Assembly (NCBI RefSeq): GCF_001598375.1
Contig: NZ_BCYV01000003.1
Location: 1-64,000 of the forward strand
Length of the DNA stretch: 64,000 nucleotides
Origin: Novosphingobium capsulatum NBRC 12533
GTDB lineage: Bacteria > Pseudomonadota > Alphaproteobacteria > Sphingomonadales > Sphingomonadaceae
Direction: 5' to 3'
The translations under genes were made by a program, and so were the position numbers. The notes beneath the pieces are model-generated. The model was given only the letters and a program-made list of their open reading frames with translations, searched no databases and had not been told where the DNA came from. This document shows positions 20,386-29,703 of the stretch, one piece after another (position 1 is the first letter of the stretch; each line of letters starts with the position of its first letter).

Positions 20386-20500
20386 AGCCCCTCCGTCAGC
20401 CCTTTGGGCTGCCACCTCCCCACCTTGTGGGGAGGACCGTACCAGATCCTCCCCACACCGTGGGGAGGGGGACCACCGCGCAGCGGTGGTGGAGGGGCCC
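20386..20500. repeat. Repeat family A, copy 2
   Basis: Starts AGCCCCTCCGTCAG and ends GGTGGTGGAGGGGCCC, with two internal arms around CTCCCCACCTTGTGGGGAG and CTCCCCACACCGTGGGGAG. It is the inverted counterpart of 15151-15265. It lies between the converging alaS and antiporter genes, so it may end both transcripts. Confidence 0.75.
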
Positions 20501-20514
20501 TTACCTTCCTTCCG

Positions 20515-22284
20515 TCACCGCTCGCGCAAACGGCTGGCCTTGAGGCGCGGCGGGGCGGCGAGTTCGCCCTCGGCCATGATCTGCTGGCGAAACTGATCGC
20601 GCTTTTCGTGGATCGAGGCGATCACCGGGCCCATTGGCACGCCCAGGTCGACCAGCACAGCTTCTGACAGTTGCAGCGAGCTTTCCAGCGTTTCAGGCAC
20701 GGCGTGGCTGGCCCCGGCACGATAGAGCTGCGCGGCGTGGCCGGGATCGCGTGCGCGCACGATGATCGGCACCTCTGGCGCCAGGGTGCGCAGCTTGCGC
20801 ACGATGCGCAGGGCCAGCACCGGTTCGTCCATGGTCACGATCACCGCGCTGGCGTCAGCCAGATTGAGCCGGTCGATCACCGCGGCACTGTCGATATTGC
20901 CGAACAGCACCGGCAGCCCGGCGGCGCGCGCGGCGCGGACCACGGCCGGTTCGGCATCGAGCGCGAGATAGGGGCGGCCATGTTCGGCAAGCATCTCCCC
21001 AATCAGGCGGCCCACGCGGCCAAAGCCCAGGATAACGGTGCGACGGCCTTCGGGTTCTTCCACAGCGACCTCGTCCGCTCGGGCGCGATTGCGCACGCGG
21101 CCGGCGCCCAGCTGGCCCACTTTGGCCAGCAGCGGCGTGATGGTGAGGCCAATGGCGGTAACGATCTGCCAGAACTGCGCGGTGGCCGGCTGGATCAACT
21201 GGGCCTGGGCCGCCGTGCCCAAAACGATCAGCGTGGTTTCCGATGGGCTGGACATGAGAATGCCGGTCTCGATCGCGGTCGATCGTTCCTTGCCCCAGAA
21301 CAACAGCAGCAGACCGGTCACCACGGCCTTGGCCACGACCACGCCCAGCACGCCCAGCGCCAGCGGGCCGAAATTGGCGGCCAGCACGCGCAGGTCGATC
21401 CCCATGCCCACGGTGATCAGGAACACGCCCAGCGCCAGGCCCTTGAACGGCTTGGTGATTGCCTCGACCTCGCCATGGTATTCAGTCTCGGCGATCAGCA
21501 GGCCAGCGAGCAATGCGCCCATGATCGGCGAAAGGCCGGCCGCGCCGGTGGCGAGAGCTGCCACGATCACCACCAGCAGGCTGGCGGCCAGGAACAGTTC
21601 GGGGCTCTTGGTCTTGGCCGCCTGGGCAAACAGCGGCGGCAGGCCAAACCGCCCGAATACCAGCAGCGCCACGATCACAGCGCCACCCTTCCACAAGGTT
21701 TCGACCAGGCTGGGCGCGTTGGCCGCTGCCACCGGGGCCATGGCGCCGAGCAGGAAGATGATCGGCACCAGCGCGATATCTTCGAACAGCAACATCGACA
21801 GCGCGGCCCGGCCAACCGGCCCCTGCGTGCCCGAGATCGGCAGCACCAGAGCGGTGGAGGAAAGCGCCAGCGCCAGGCCCAGGCCGAGTGCCCCAGCGAC
21901 CGGCTGGCCCAGCAGCATGAGGCCCAGGCCCACGAGCAGCGCCGAGCCGATCAGTTCCATCGCGCCCAGCCCGAACACGAGCCGCCGCATCGACCACAGG
22001 CGATTGAACGACAGTTCCAGGCCAATCTCGAACAGCAGCAGGATAATGCCGAACTCGGCAAACGGCTCTATCGCGTGGGGATTGGATATCGTGATGTAGT
22101 GCAGCCAGGGCATCTGCTGCGCCAGCGAGCCCAGGCCATAGGGGCCGACCAGCAGGCCAACCAGGATAAAGCCAATGATCGGCGTGATGCGAAAGCGCGC
22201 AAAGGCGGGAATGACGATACCCGCCGCCCCTAGGATCACCAGGGCATCGGAAAGTGCGGACGTGGGAAGAAGCTGGCCTGCCAT
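20515..22284 (-). CDS. Monovalent cation:proton antiporter (CPA2, KefB/YbaL-like)
   Basis: A 589-residue inner-membrane transporter that probably exchanges K+ or Na+ for H+. About twelve hydrophobic segments occupy residues 10-385, including the family segments PIIGFILVGLLVGP and LLLFEIGLELSF. The cytoplasmic part starts near RRTVILGFGRVGRLIGEML, a TrkA-N nucleotide-binding domain with the GxGxxG motif. The C-terminal tail VIASIHEKRDQFRQQI is typical of the YbaL subgroup. ATG 22284 starts it. No ancillary KefF/KefG gene is nearby. Confidence 0.9.
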   Translation of the reverse strand: MAGQLLPTSALSDALVILGAAGIVIPAFARFRITPIIGFILVGLLVGPYGLGSLAQQMPWLHYITISNPHAIEPFAEFGIILLLFEIGLELSFNRLWSMRRLVFGLGAMELIGSALLVGLGLMLLGQPVAGALGLGLALALSSTALVLPISGTQGPVGRAALSMLLFEDIALVPIIFLLGAMAPVAAANAPSLVETLWKGGAVIVALLVFGRFGLPPLFAQAAKTKSPELFLAASLLVVIVAALATGAAGLSPIMGALLAGLLIAETEYHGEVEAITKPFKGLALGVFLITVGMGIDLRVLAANFGPLALGVLGVVVAKAVVTGLLLLFWGKERSTAIETGILMSSPSETTLIVLGTAAQAQLIQPATAQFWQIVTAIGLTITPLLAKVGQLGAGRVRNRARADEVAVEEPEGRRTVILGFGRVGRLIGEMLAEHGRPYLALDAEPAVVRAARAAGLPVLFGNIDSAAVIDRLNLADASAVIVTMDEPVLALRIVRKLRTLAPEVPIIVRARDPGHAAQLYRAGASHAVPETLESSLQLSEAVLVDLGVPMGPVIASIHEKRDQFRQQIMAEGELAAPPRLKASRLRER

Positions 22285-22386
22285 GCCGCGCAGGCTAGGG
22301 GGTGGAGTCCGGCTTGGCCACCCCTGGCGACGGTAAGTTTGTGTGGCTGACCAGCAAAAGCGCCACCGTTCCGGGTGGGAACCGGC

Positions 22387-23958
22387 TCAGACGGCGGGCG
22401 CGGTCACCTCGACCGTAGCAAACTGTCGCGCGGCAAGGTCTTCGGGCGTGATCCAGAACTGCAGGACGTGGTCACCCAGGTGGTGGCCCAGCGCTTCGTC
22501 GGCCGAGAGTTCCAGCAGCAGCAACTGGCGGCGGATGCGGTCGGATTGATCGGCCTCGGTTTCGCAGGGCGCGGCGAGCAGGCGATCAGGTACGCGGGCG
22601 TGCACGCGCGCGGCGGTGCGCACCGCCAGCGCATGGCGATAGGCCAGCCGCGCCACGAGTTCATCGGGAAACGCCGCCGCGCTGCCGGGCAGGGCGTGCA
22701 GCGTGGTTTCCACCGCGGCCACGCAGCCACGCGGCGCCACCAGGCGGGCGAGGGGGGCATAGCTGGAAAACCATTGCCAGAACGCGTCGCGCACCGGCGC
22801 GGTGACGTCGGCAAAGGCCGCCTTGTTGCGCGCCAGAGCATGCCATTCGCCACATTCGCTTTCGATCTGGGCGAGCAGCGTGCGCCGATCCTCGTCCGCC
22901 AGATCGGGCCAGAGCGCGCGGGCGGCAGCCACGCTGGTCCGCCCGGCTTCGCGCAGCAGCATCGCCACCAGCGTCTGGATCGACAGCCAATCGTGCGGGA
23001 AACCGGGCCAGGGCCGATCCATCAGGCCATCGTCGCGCAGGCTGAAATCGTTGGGCGAGAGGGCAAAAACCGCCACCGGGCTGCCCTGCGCGGCAAGCAG
23101 GGCATCGGCGGTAGCCGCGCTTTCGGGCCAGGTCAGCGGCGGCGCGGCCGGATCGTGTGCCGCCGTGGTCAGTTCGATCACAGCGGGCGCGAACGGCCAG
23201 CGCGGCAGTACCTGTGGCGCGTCGGCCGCATCGATGGCCCATGGCCAGGCCTGAGCGGCCGCATCGGCATAGGCCGGCGGCAGATCAGCGGGGGGCTCTG
23301 CCTCGGTCCATTCGGCCGCGCCGGCATCATCGATCCAGATCACGCGGCCTTCGGTTGTGGCGGCGCCGCCGGGCGCGGCAGAGAGATCGGCAAAGAACAG
23401 CAGCGCGCCGCTGCCGGGCAATACGCCCAGGCGTGCGCGGGGTGGCACTTGCGCACAATCCACCTGCAACAGGAAATGCAGCGGCAGGTCGGTGTGGGCA
23501 GCGCGCGGCCACTCCAGAGGCCCCGGGGTGAACGGCACGCCGCCATAGAAGCTGTGCGCCCCGGTGGGCGCGGGCGGGAAGGATTGGCGAAACACCACGG
23601 CCTGGGCCAAGGCGCCGGCGATGGCGGCGGGCAACCCACGCGACTGGCGCGGGGCGGGTGGTTCGGCCACGAATGGCGCGGTCGGTTGCGAGTCGGCACT
23701 GGCTGCCTGGGCAGCGGTGACGAACGCGGGCAGGCTGGGGCCATCGTCTGGCATATCGGCCTGATCGGCGGCGGTGCCGGCGCCGGGGCCAAAGTTGCGG
23801 CGGCGCTGCGGTGGGGGCGGTGCTTCTTCGACAAGTTCGGCCTCTTGCGCGGCCAGGGCGGCGGCGCGGCGGCGGCGCACGATCAGCAGCACCACAAGCG
23901 TGGCGAGCACGGCCACCACGGCCAGCGCGATCCCCACCACGGGTGCCAATTGCGTCAT
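22387..23958 (-). CDS. DUF1963 (YwqG-like) protein with N-terminal membrane anchor
   Basis: A 523-residue protein. It starts with a single membrane segment (VVGIALAVVAVLATLVVLLI) followed by RRRR and a Pro/Ala-rich linker to about residue 110. The rest matches the DUF1963 family, with LHFLLQVDCAQVP, GSGALLFFAD and the terminal LLLLELSADEALGHHLGD and VLQFWITPEDLAARQF segments. The positive charges after the segment suggest the bulk stays in the cytoplasm. The function of the family is not known. ATG 23958 is chosen because the membrane segment then begins close to the start. Confidence 0.78.
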   Translation of the reverse strand: MTQLAPVVGIALAVVAVLATLVVLLIVRRRRAAALAAQEAELVEEAPPPPQRRRNFGPGAGTAADQADMPDDGPSLPAFVTAAQAASADSQPTAPFVAEPPAPRQSRGLPAAIAGALAQAVVFRQSFPPAPTGAHSFYGGVPFTPGPLEWPRAAHTDLPLHFLLQVDCAQVPPRARLGVLPGSGALLFFADLSAAPGGAATTEGRVIWIDDAGAAEWTEAEPPADLPPAYADAAAQAWPWAIDAADAPQVLPRWPFAPAVIELTTAAHDPAAPPLTWPESAATADALLAAQGSPVAVFALSPNDFSLRDDGLMDRPWPGFPHDWLSIQTLVAMLLREAGRTSVAAARALWPDLADEDRRTLLAQIESECGEWHALARNKAAFADVTAPVRDAFWQWFSSYAPLARLVAPRGCVAAVETTLHALPGSAAAFPDELVARLAYRHALAVRTAARVHARVPDRLLAAPCETEADQSDRIRRQLLLLELSADEALGHHLGDHVLQFWITPEDLAARQFATVEVTAPAV

Positions 23959-24053
23959 GCTACTCACTTTGCCCAAGGCCCCCTTGCCCACGGCTGCTTG
24001 CGCCTGTTGTGCCCCGCAAGACCGCGTTTATTCCTGTTAGGACGTTCCCACCC

Positions 24054-24088
24054 CAAAAGAAAAGGCCCCGGCAGACGCCGGAGCCTTT
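24054..24088 (-). terminator. Terminator of icd
   Basis: Read on the minus strand, AAAGGCTCCGGC pairs with GCCGGGGCCTTT around a 4-nt loop (24061-24088) and is followed by TCTTTTG. It lies 25 bp after the icd stop codon. Confidence 0.85.
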
Positions 24089-24113
24089 CTTTTTCATGCG
24101 AAATGGCGCGGGT

Positions 24114-25337
24114 TCAGGCCCAGGCAGCCATTTCCTTTTCCAGGTTTTCCACGATCGCTTCGAAGAACTTTTCCGTGGTCATCCAGGGCTGGTCGGGGCC
24201 GATGAGGATCGCGAGGTCCTTGGTCATCTTGCCGCTTTCCACGGTTTCGATGCACACGCGCTCCAGCGTTTCGGCAAAACGCACCACATCGGGGGTTTCG
24301 TCGAACTTGCCACGATACATCAGGCCGCGCGTCCACGCGAAGATCGAGGCGATCGGGTTGGTGCTGGTCGCCTTGCCCTGCTGGTGCTGGCGATAGTGGC
24401 GCGTCACGGTGCCGTGGGCCGCTTCGGCTTCCACGGTCTTGCCGTCGGGCGTCATCAGCACCGAGGTCATCAGGCCGAGCGAGCCGAAGCCCTGCGCGAC
24501 GGTGTCGGACTGCACGTCACCGTCATAGTTCTTGCAGGCCCACACGAACTTGCCCGACCACTTGAGCGCGGAAGCGACCATGTCGTCGATCAGGCGGTGC
24601 TGGTATTCGATGCCGGCGGCAGCGAACTTTTCCTTGAAGCCTTCGCTGTCGAACACTTCCTGGAACAGGTCCTTGAAGCGGCCGTCATAGGCCTTGAGGA
24701 TGGTGTTCTTGGTCGACAGATAGACCGGCCAGCCCAGGTTCAAACCATAGTTGAAGCTGGCGCGGGCAAAGTCGCGGATCGAATCGTCAAGGTTGTACAT
24801 CGCCATGGCGACGCCGGCCGACGGGAAATCGAACACTTCGAGATCGATCGATTCGCCGTTCACGCCGTCGAACACCAGGCGCAGCTTGCCCGGGCCGGGG
24901 ATCAGGGTGTCGGTCGCCTTGTACTGGTCACCAAAGGCGTGACGGCCAACCACGATCGGGTCGGTCCAGCCCGGCACGAGGCGGGGCACGTTCTGGATCA
25001 CGATGGGCTCGCGGAACACCACGCCGCCCAGGATGTTGCGGATCGTGCCGTTGGGCGACTTCCACATCTTCTTGAGGCCGAATTCTTCGACGCGGGCTTC
25101 GTCCGGGGTGATCGTGGCGCACTTCACGCCCACGCCGTACTGCTTGATGGCGTTGGCCGAATCGATCGTGATCTGATCGCCGGTTTCGTCACGCTTTTCG
25201 ACCGAAAGATCGAAATACTTGAGGTCCAGGTCGAGGTAGGGAAGGATCAGGCGTTCGCGGATCCATTCCCAGATGATGCGGGTCATCTCGTCGCCGTCGA
25301 TCTCGACGATCGGGTTCTTCACCTTGATCTTCGCCAT
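24114..25337 (-). CDS. icd: NADP-dependent isocitrate dehydrogenase
   Basis: Oxidatively decarboxylates isocitrate to 2-oxoglutarate, competing with AceA for isocitrate. At 407 residues it is the eukaryote-like homodimeric subfamily, starting [20 protein letters not shown]. Isocitrate-binding [12 protein letters not shown] and the nucleotide region [12 protein letters not shown] are visible. It is a single-gene transcript with its own terminator. Its presence with the aceA-regulator unit in one window is a reminder that flux split at isocitrate is controlled from several loci. Confidence 0.97.
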   Translation of the reverse strand: MAKIKVKNPIVEIDGDEMTRIIWEWIRERLILPYLDLDLKYFDLSVEKRDETGDQITIDSANAIKQYGVGVKCATITPDEARVEEFGLKKMWKSPNGTIRNILGGVVFREPIVIQNVPRLVPGWTDPIVVGRHAFGDQYKATDTLIPGPGKLRLVFDGVNGESIDLEVFDFPSAGVAMAMYNLDDSIRDFARASFNYGLNLGWPVYLSTKNTILKAYDGRFKDLFQEVFDSEGFKEKFAAAGIEYQHRLIDDMVASALKWSGKFVWACKNYDGDVQSDTVAQGFGSLGLMTSVLMTPDGKTVEAEAAHGTVTRHYRQHQQGKATSTNPIASIFAWTRGLMYRGKFDETPDVVRFAETLERVCIETVESGKMTKDLAILIGPDQPWMTTEKFFEAIVENLEKEMAAWA

Positions 25338-25473
25338 AGCCGTCCTGTTGCCTTGCCTGGGGAGTTGAACTTACCGCCCCCTTAGCAGGTGCGGAACGCG
25401 GCGCAAGCGCGGCTCCGGCGATTCTTGAACCGAGCTTATGTTTTGCGCCGCAGTGCGGCAACGTGGCTGCCAT

Positions 25474-26016
25474 TCAAGGGCAGCTGCGCAGATCGTACAT
25501 CGCCTCGCCCACGCGCACGCGGTGGCGGCGCGCGATGTGCCAGCCGGCATCTTCCAGCAGGCGGGCAAAGCGCGCCGGCCCATGGCGATGCAGCCAGATC
25601 ACCTCCTTGCGGCGCAGGCGCATGGCCCACAGCACATCCTGCACCGACGCGTGGTTGTAGGACAGAACGACGCGGTCGAACTGGCGCAACTGGGCAAACA
25701 GGCGCGGTAGATCGGTGACGTATTCGACCACGCCCAGCATGGCGGCGGCGCGTTCGGCAAAACGGGGCAGCGGATCGGCGTTGAGATCGGTCAGGACCGT
25801 GCCGGGCCCGCGATCGACAATGTCCACCGGTACATAGCGAGTGCCGGCCGGCAGATGGTCGCGCAGCGGCATCAGCCCGCAACCGATATCCACCACGCCG
25901 GCCTCGTCCGCCAGCCACGCCGCGGCCTGCCGGGTGCGGCGGTCCCACCGATCCTGCAGTGCGGACCAGTACAGACGCCGGCACGCCAGGGTCGCATCGG
26001 TGGAAACATCATTCAT
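25474..26016 (-). CDS. SAM-dependent methyltransferase-like protein
   Basis: A 180-residue protein with motif I VVDIGCG at 41-47, then YVPVDIVDR as the acidic strand-2 end, and DRVVLSYNHASVQDVLW where motif IV should lie. The rest (EVIWLHRHGPARFARLLEDAGW) is compatible with a small class I methyltransferase fold. ATG 26016 is preferred over an upstream start because of the compact N-terminus. The substrate is unknown, and it stands alone between icd and a divergent sulfatase. Confidence 0.7.
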   Translation of the reverse strand: MNDVSTDATLACRRLYWSALQDRWDRRTRQAAAWLADEAGVVDIGCGLMPLRDHLPAGTRYVPVDIVDRGPGTVLTDLNADPLPRFAERAAAMLGVVEYVTDLPRLFAQLRQFDRVVLSYNHASVQDVLWAMRLRRKEVIWLHRHGPARFARLLEDAGWHIARRHRVRVGEAMYDLRSCP

Positions 26017-26188
26017 GCAGGGCACGTGGCCTGTGCGGCACTCCGCGATCAAGCGCAGTTGGCTCGCATGTGGCGCAATTGCAGAGCCAAGCATGGCTAT
26101 AGGGGGTGTTCAATTAAATTTGTAGACAATGGCTGGCGTCCGGCTGACCTCTGCCGTGTCATTTCCGTCGTGCTGCAAGGAGCCTGTC

Positions 26189-27598
26189 ATGCCCGCATCC
26201 CGCCTTTCCCGCCGCGCAGCCCTGGCCGGCCTTGCTGCCGGAGGCGCGGCACTGGCATCGCCAGCGCTGGCCGTGCCCGATACAGGCAAGAAGCTGAATT
26301 TCCTTTATATCATGGCCGACGACATGGGCTATGCTGATGTCTCGTGCTATGGCCGGCGCGATTATGCCACGCCCGCGATCGATGCACTGGCGCAGCAGGG
26401 CGTTCGCTTTACCCAGGCCTATGCCAACAGCGCGGTGTGCACCGCCACGCGCGTGGCGCTGATTACCGGGCGCTATCAATATCGCCTGCCGGTAGGTCTG
26501 GAAGAGCCGCTGGCACAGCGCGCGATCGGCCTGCCACCCAGCCAACCCACGCTGCCTTCGCTGCTGCGCAAGGCCGGCTATGCCACCGGGCTGATCGGAA
26601 AGTGGCATCTGGGCAGCCTGCCCGACTACGATCCGCGATTGAGCGGCTATGACGAATTCTGGGGCATCCGCAGCGGCGCGGTGGACTATTACACCCACGC
26701 CACTTCGGGCGGGCGGCCGGATTTGTGGGACGGGGCAACGCCGGTGCAGCAGGCCGGATACCTGACCGATCTCTTGGGTGATCATGCCGTGGCGGCGGTG
26801 CGGCGCAATGCCGGCATCGGCAAGCCCTGGCTGCTCAGCCTGCATTTCACCGCGCCGCACTGGCCTTGGGAAACCCCGGACGACGACAGCGAATCAAAGC
26901 GGCTGGCCCAGTCCAAAGACCCCGAGGCGCTGATGCACTTCGATGGCGGCAGCCAGAAAACCTATGCCGCGATGGTGCAGCGCCTGGATCTTCAGGTCGG
27001 GCGCATTCTCAAGGCCTTGGCGGATTCGGGCCAGGCCGACAACACCGTGGTGGTGTTCACCAGCGACAATGGCGGCGAACGCTTTGCCGATACCTGGCCG
27101 TTCACCGGGCGCAAGACCGAATTGCTCGAAGGGGGCTTGCGCATCCCCGCGATCGTGCGCTGGCCGGGGCTGAGCCAGCCCGGCAGCACCAGCACGGCAC
27201 AGATCATCTCGATGGACTGGCTGCCCACGTTCGTGGCCGCCGCCGGCGGCGCGCCCGATCCTGCCTTTGCCCCCGATGGCATCGACATCCGCAGCGCGAT
27301 TGCCGGTGGCAGCCTGCCGGCACGCACGCTCTATTGGCGGTACAAGCTGCACGATCAGCAGGCGGCCCGGCGTGGCCAATGGAAGTACCTGAAAATCGGC
27401 GACAACACGTTCCTGTTCGATGTCGAGGCCGATCCCATGGAACGCGCCAACCTGAAAGCGCGCCATCCCGATGTCTTTGCCGCGCTGACGCAGGACTGGA
27501 ACCGCTGGAACGCCACGATGCTGCCGCTCGATCCGCAAAGCTACAGCCATGGGTTTACGGCCAAGACCCTGGCCGATCACTTCATCGCCACGGATTGA
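26189..27598 (+). CDS. Exported sulfatase (arylsulfatase-type)
   Basis: A 469-residue alkaline-phosphatase-fold sulfatase. The N-terminus has a twin-arginine-like signal (SRLSRRAALAGL, cleavage near ASPALA), so it should act in the periplasm. Metal ligands DD lie at 44-45. The formylglycine site reads CTATR at 84-88; here Ala replaces the usual Pro of CxPxR. GKWHLG and SDNGG motifs follow. ATG 26189 has AAGGAG 7 bases upstream. No formylglycine-generating enzyme gene is adjacent. The substrate is unknown. Confidence 0.88.
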   Translation: MPASRLSRRAALAGLAAGGAALASPALAVPDTGKKLNFLYIMADDMGYADVSCYGRRDYATPAIDALAQQGVRFTQAYANSAVCTATRVALITGRYQYRLPVGLEEPLAQRAIGLPPSQPTLPSLLRKAGYATGLIGKWHLGSLPDYDPRLSGYDEFWGIRSGAVDYYTHATSGGRPDLWDGATPVQQAGYLTDLLGDHAVAAVRRNAGIGKPWLLSLHFTAPHWPWETPDDDSESKRLAQSKDPEALMHFDGGSQKTYAAMVQRLDLQVGRILKALADSGQADNTVVVFTSDNGGERFADTWPFTGRKTELLEGGLRIPAIVRWPGLSQPGSTSTAQIISMDWLPTFVAAAGGAPDPAFAPDGIDIRSAIAGGSLPARTLYWRYKLHDQQAARRGQWKYLKIGDNTFLFDVEADPMERANLKARHPDVFAALTQDWNRWNATMLPLDPQSYSHGFTAKTLADHFIATD

Positions 27599-27613
27599 GC
27601 CAGCCCGCTAGGC

Positions 27614-28369
27614 CTAGGGCAGGGCGTTGAGCCGCAGATAGGCAACAAGGCGTGTTCCCTCGCGCCTTGCCGGCAGTCCACTTGCCATCTGGGGCAGCGG
27701 CGCGACCCGCTGGCCGATCGTGCCACTGGCGCGCAGCCCCAGCGTGAGCCGGCGCGAAACATGGGCAATGCCGGCCTGCAGGTCGGCATAGTCGCCCTGC
27801 GGGCGCAGGCGCCAGGCGCTTTCCCCCGGCCGGGCCCGGCCAAGGGAATGGCCGCCGCCGGCATGCAGCGTCAGGGCCGAGCCGGGCACCGCGCCCTGGA
27901 GCATGGCGTGGAGATAGAGATTGTCGCCGCCGATCGCTGTTTGCGGCGGGGCATAATCTGCGCCGATCGCGAGTTGCACCGGGCCCAGCGTGCCGGCCAG
28001 GGCGCCGCGCACTTCGCCATAGGCCAGCCGCCCCCGGCCATTGAAACCATGGCCAGCCAGGCCCGCACTCCACTGCCAGCCCGCCACCGTACCGGCAAGG
28101 CGCGGGGCGACGACAAAGCCCAGCGTGCTGCCACCATGGCGCGCGCTGCCGCGCAGGGTGGTGACCGCCGCGGCGATGGCAACCCGCTCGGCCGGAGCCC
28201 AGTTGCCTGCCAGATGCAGTGCGGCCCGGCCGCCACTCTGGCTTAGGCCGCGCGCCATCCAGTCGCTGGCGGCCTCCACTTCAACATCGATTGGCGTCTC
28301 GCCATCCTGGGCCATGGCAAAGGGTACATTGCCAAGGCAGGTGGCCAGGGCCGCGATGGCCCACCTCAC
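27614..28369 (-). CDS. TorF-family putative porin
   Basis: A 251-residue outer-membrane beta-barrel candidate. A GTG start at 28369 gives the signal peptide VRWAIAALATCLGNVPFAMA, after which VEVEAASDWMARGLSQSGG matches the start of the TorF-type family (TIGR02001, from memory). The rest alternates hydrophobic and polar residues with Gly, as in barrel strands. The GTG overlaps the stop of the upstream gene (GTGA at 28366-28369), so translation is coupled. The permeated solute is unknown. Confidence 0.72.
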   Translation of the reverse strand: MRWAIAALATCLGNVPFAMAQDGETPIDVEVEAASDWMARGLSQSGGRAALHLAGNWAPAERVAIAAAVTTLRGSARHGGSTLGFVVAPRLAGTVAGWQWSAGLAGHGFNGRGRLAYGEVRGALAGTLGPVQLAIGADYAPPQTAIGGDNLYLHAMLQGAVPGSALTLHAGGGHSLGRARPGESAWRLRPQGDYADLQAGIAHVSRRLTLGLRASGTIGQRVAPLPQMASGLPARREGTRLVAYLRLNALP

Positions 28370-28797
28370 CGCGCGGCAAGGGCGTGGGCGGCCTCGATCG
28401 CGGCGAGGGCATCGGGGCGATCGCGCTCCATCGCTTCGGCCAGGAACTGCGCAATCTGGGCGGACCGTTGCGCCACCGCCGCCTGCGCGTTTGCATCCTT
28501 GCGGCAATGGCCCGGGGTCGAATCGCGCCAAGTGCGCGCGCCGGGCAGGCGGTGGGTGAGAGCGGCGTCGGCACCAGGCAGGGCGATCCGCCGCTCTGCC
28601 ACCACGGTGACCGTCCGCTCGCATCGCTCGCTGCCTTGGCGGGTGGGGGCGCTCATGCCTACGGACTTGTGCCGCGCCTGGGTCTGCGCGTGATAGGTCA
28701 CATCATAGCTGTTGCCGCGATGGACCACCTGCGTACTTGCCGGCAGCGGCTGCGCCGTGGTGGCGGCCAGTGCCATGATCCCGAGCCGATCGATCAT
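28366..28797 (-). CDS. Secreted hypothetical protein
   Basis: A 143-residue protein with a short signal-like start (MIDRLGIMALAATTAQPLPAS) and GGGAGAG-like ribosome binding sequence GGGAGAG upstream. The middle contains SYDVTYHAQTQARHKSVG and RCERTVTVVAERRI, with two cysteines (one in RCERT, one in GHCRKD) that could form a disulfide. I do not recognise a characterised family. It is coupled by 4 bp to the TorF-type gene, so the two probably work in the same compartment. Confidence 0.65.
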   Translation of the reverse strand: MIDRLGIMALAATTAQPLPASTQVVHRGNSYDVTYHAQTQARHKSVGMSAPTRQGSERCERTVTVVAERRIALPGADAALTHRLPGARTWRDSTPGHCRKDANAQAAVAQRSAQIAQFLAEAMERDRPDALAAIEAAHALAAR

Positions 28798-28927
28798 TCT
28801 CGCTCTCCCATTTCACATGGGGCGCCAGGCCCCTTGCGGAAGAGCTAGCGTGCATCGGCTTGCAGCGTGTTTCCCGATGGTGAGATTTTCTGGATGAGGC
28901 GCGCAAAAGATGGCGGCGGCAGGCATG

Positions 28928-28952
28928 AAAAAACCCCGCCGAAGCGGGGCTT
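28928..28952 (-). terminator. Terminator after tRNA-Val
   Basis: On the minus strand GCCCCGC TTC GGCGGGG forms a short GC stem followed by TTTTTTC. It lies about 16 bp after the tRNA 3' end. Confidence 0.85.
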
Positions 28953-28967
28953 TTCAAGGGTTTCCGA

Positions 28968-29042
28968 TGGTGGGCGTAGCAAGGATTGAACTTGCGACCC
29001 CTACGATGTCAACATAGTGCTCTACCACTGAGCTATACGCCC
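28968..29042 (-). tRNA. tRNA-Val (anticodon GAC)
   Basis: Acceptor arms GGGCGTA and TACGCCC pair, the D arm is GCTC-AGTGGTA-GAGC, the anticodon stem is CTATG/CGTAG with loop TTGACAT, and the T arm is GCAAG-TTCAATC-CTTGC. The anticodon GAC reads GUC and GUU valine codons. The 3' CCA is encoded (28968-28970). Confidence 0.96.
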
Positions 29043-29132
29043 GCACCATCGAATGTCCGTCAGCCTCTCGGCGTCGGGAGCGCCCCACTAACCGCGCCGC
29101 CGGGGCTTGGCAAGGGGGCAAATCCGGATTTT

Positions 29133-29495
29133 TTATGCCGCGTCGGCAAAGATGCGGTCCACTTCCATCACCAGGTCGCGCAGGTGGAAAGGCTTGGACA
29201 GCACGCGCGCCTGCGGTGCCTCGCGGTTGGCCTTGAGGGTAACGGCGGCAAAGCCGGTGATGAACATCACCTTGGTGCCCGGGCTGATTTCACTGCAGCG
29301 CTGGGCGAGTTCGATCCCGTCCATTTCGGGCATGACGATGTCCGAGAGCAGCAGGTCGAATGTCTGGCTTTCGAGCAGGGGAACCGCGGCGGTGCCGCGA
29401 TCCACGGCGACCACGCTGTAGCCGGCGTTTTCCAAGGCGCGGGCAAGGTAGGTGCGCATGGCCTCTTCGTCTTCTGCCAGCAGAATGCGGATCAT
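29133..29495 (-). CDS. cpdR: Response regulator CpdR
   Basis: A 120-residue single-domain receiver. In Caulobacter, unphosphorylated CpdR localises ClpXP to the pole for CtrA and PdeA degradation, and the CckA-ChpT relay phosphorylates it. Acidic pocket residues E8 and D9 and the phospho-acceptor D52 in LLLSDIVMPEMDG are visible, plus LSKPFHL late in the domain. MIRILLAEDEEAMRTYLARALE and GTKVMFITGFAAVT are typical of CpdR. ATG 29495 is chosen as the family start. No output domain is present. Confidence 0.92.
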   Translation of the reverse strand: MIRILLAEDEEAMRTYLARALENAGYSVVAVDRGTAAVPLLESQTFDLLLSDIVMPEMDGIELAQRCSEISPGTKVMFITGFAAVTLKANREAPQARVLSKPFHLRDLVMEVDRIFADAA

Positions 29496-29703
29496 GTTAC
29501 CCTTCTGATTTTCCATGTCGTTTTCCAGATGCACCCGGCCCGTGTGCCACGCCGTGACCGGCGCGGGCATCCGGCCGGGGGGCTGCTATAGCGCCCGGCG
29601 GGTTAACAATCTTCGGCCAGCATCATCGGCGTGATCGATGCTGGCTGTGGCAGCAGTTTTGCCCAGATGCGCTTTTGACAGAACTGGCAAAGCATTGCAG
29701 CCA

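Noticed and set aside
29600..29610. GTTAAC near cpdR as a CtrA site
   Set aside because: Only one TTAAC half is present; the full TTAA-N7-TTAA spacing is not found.
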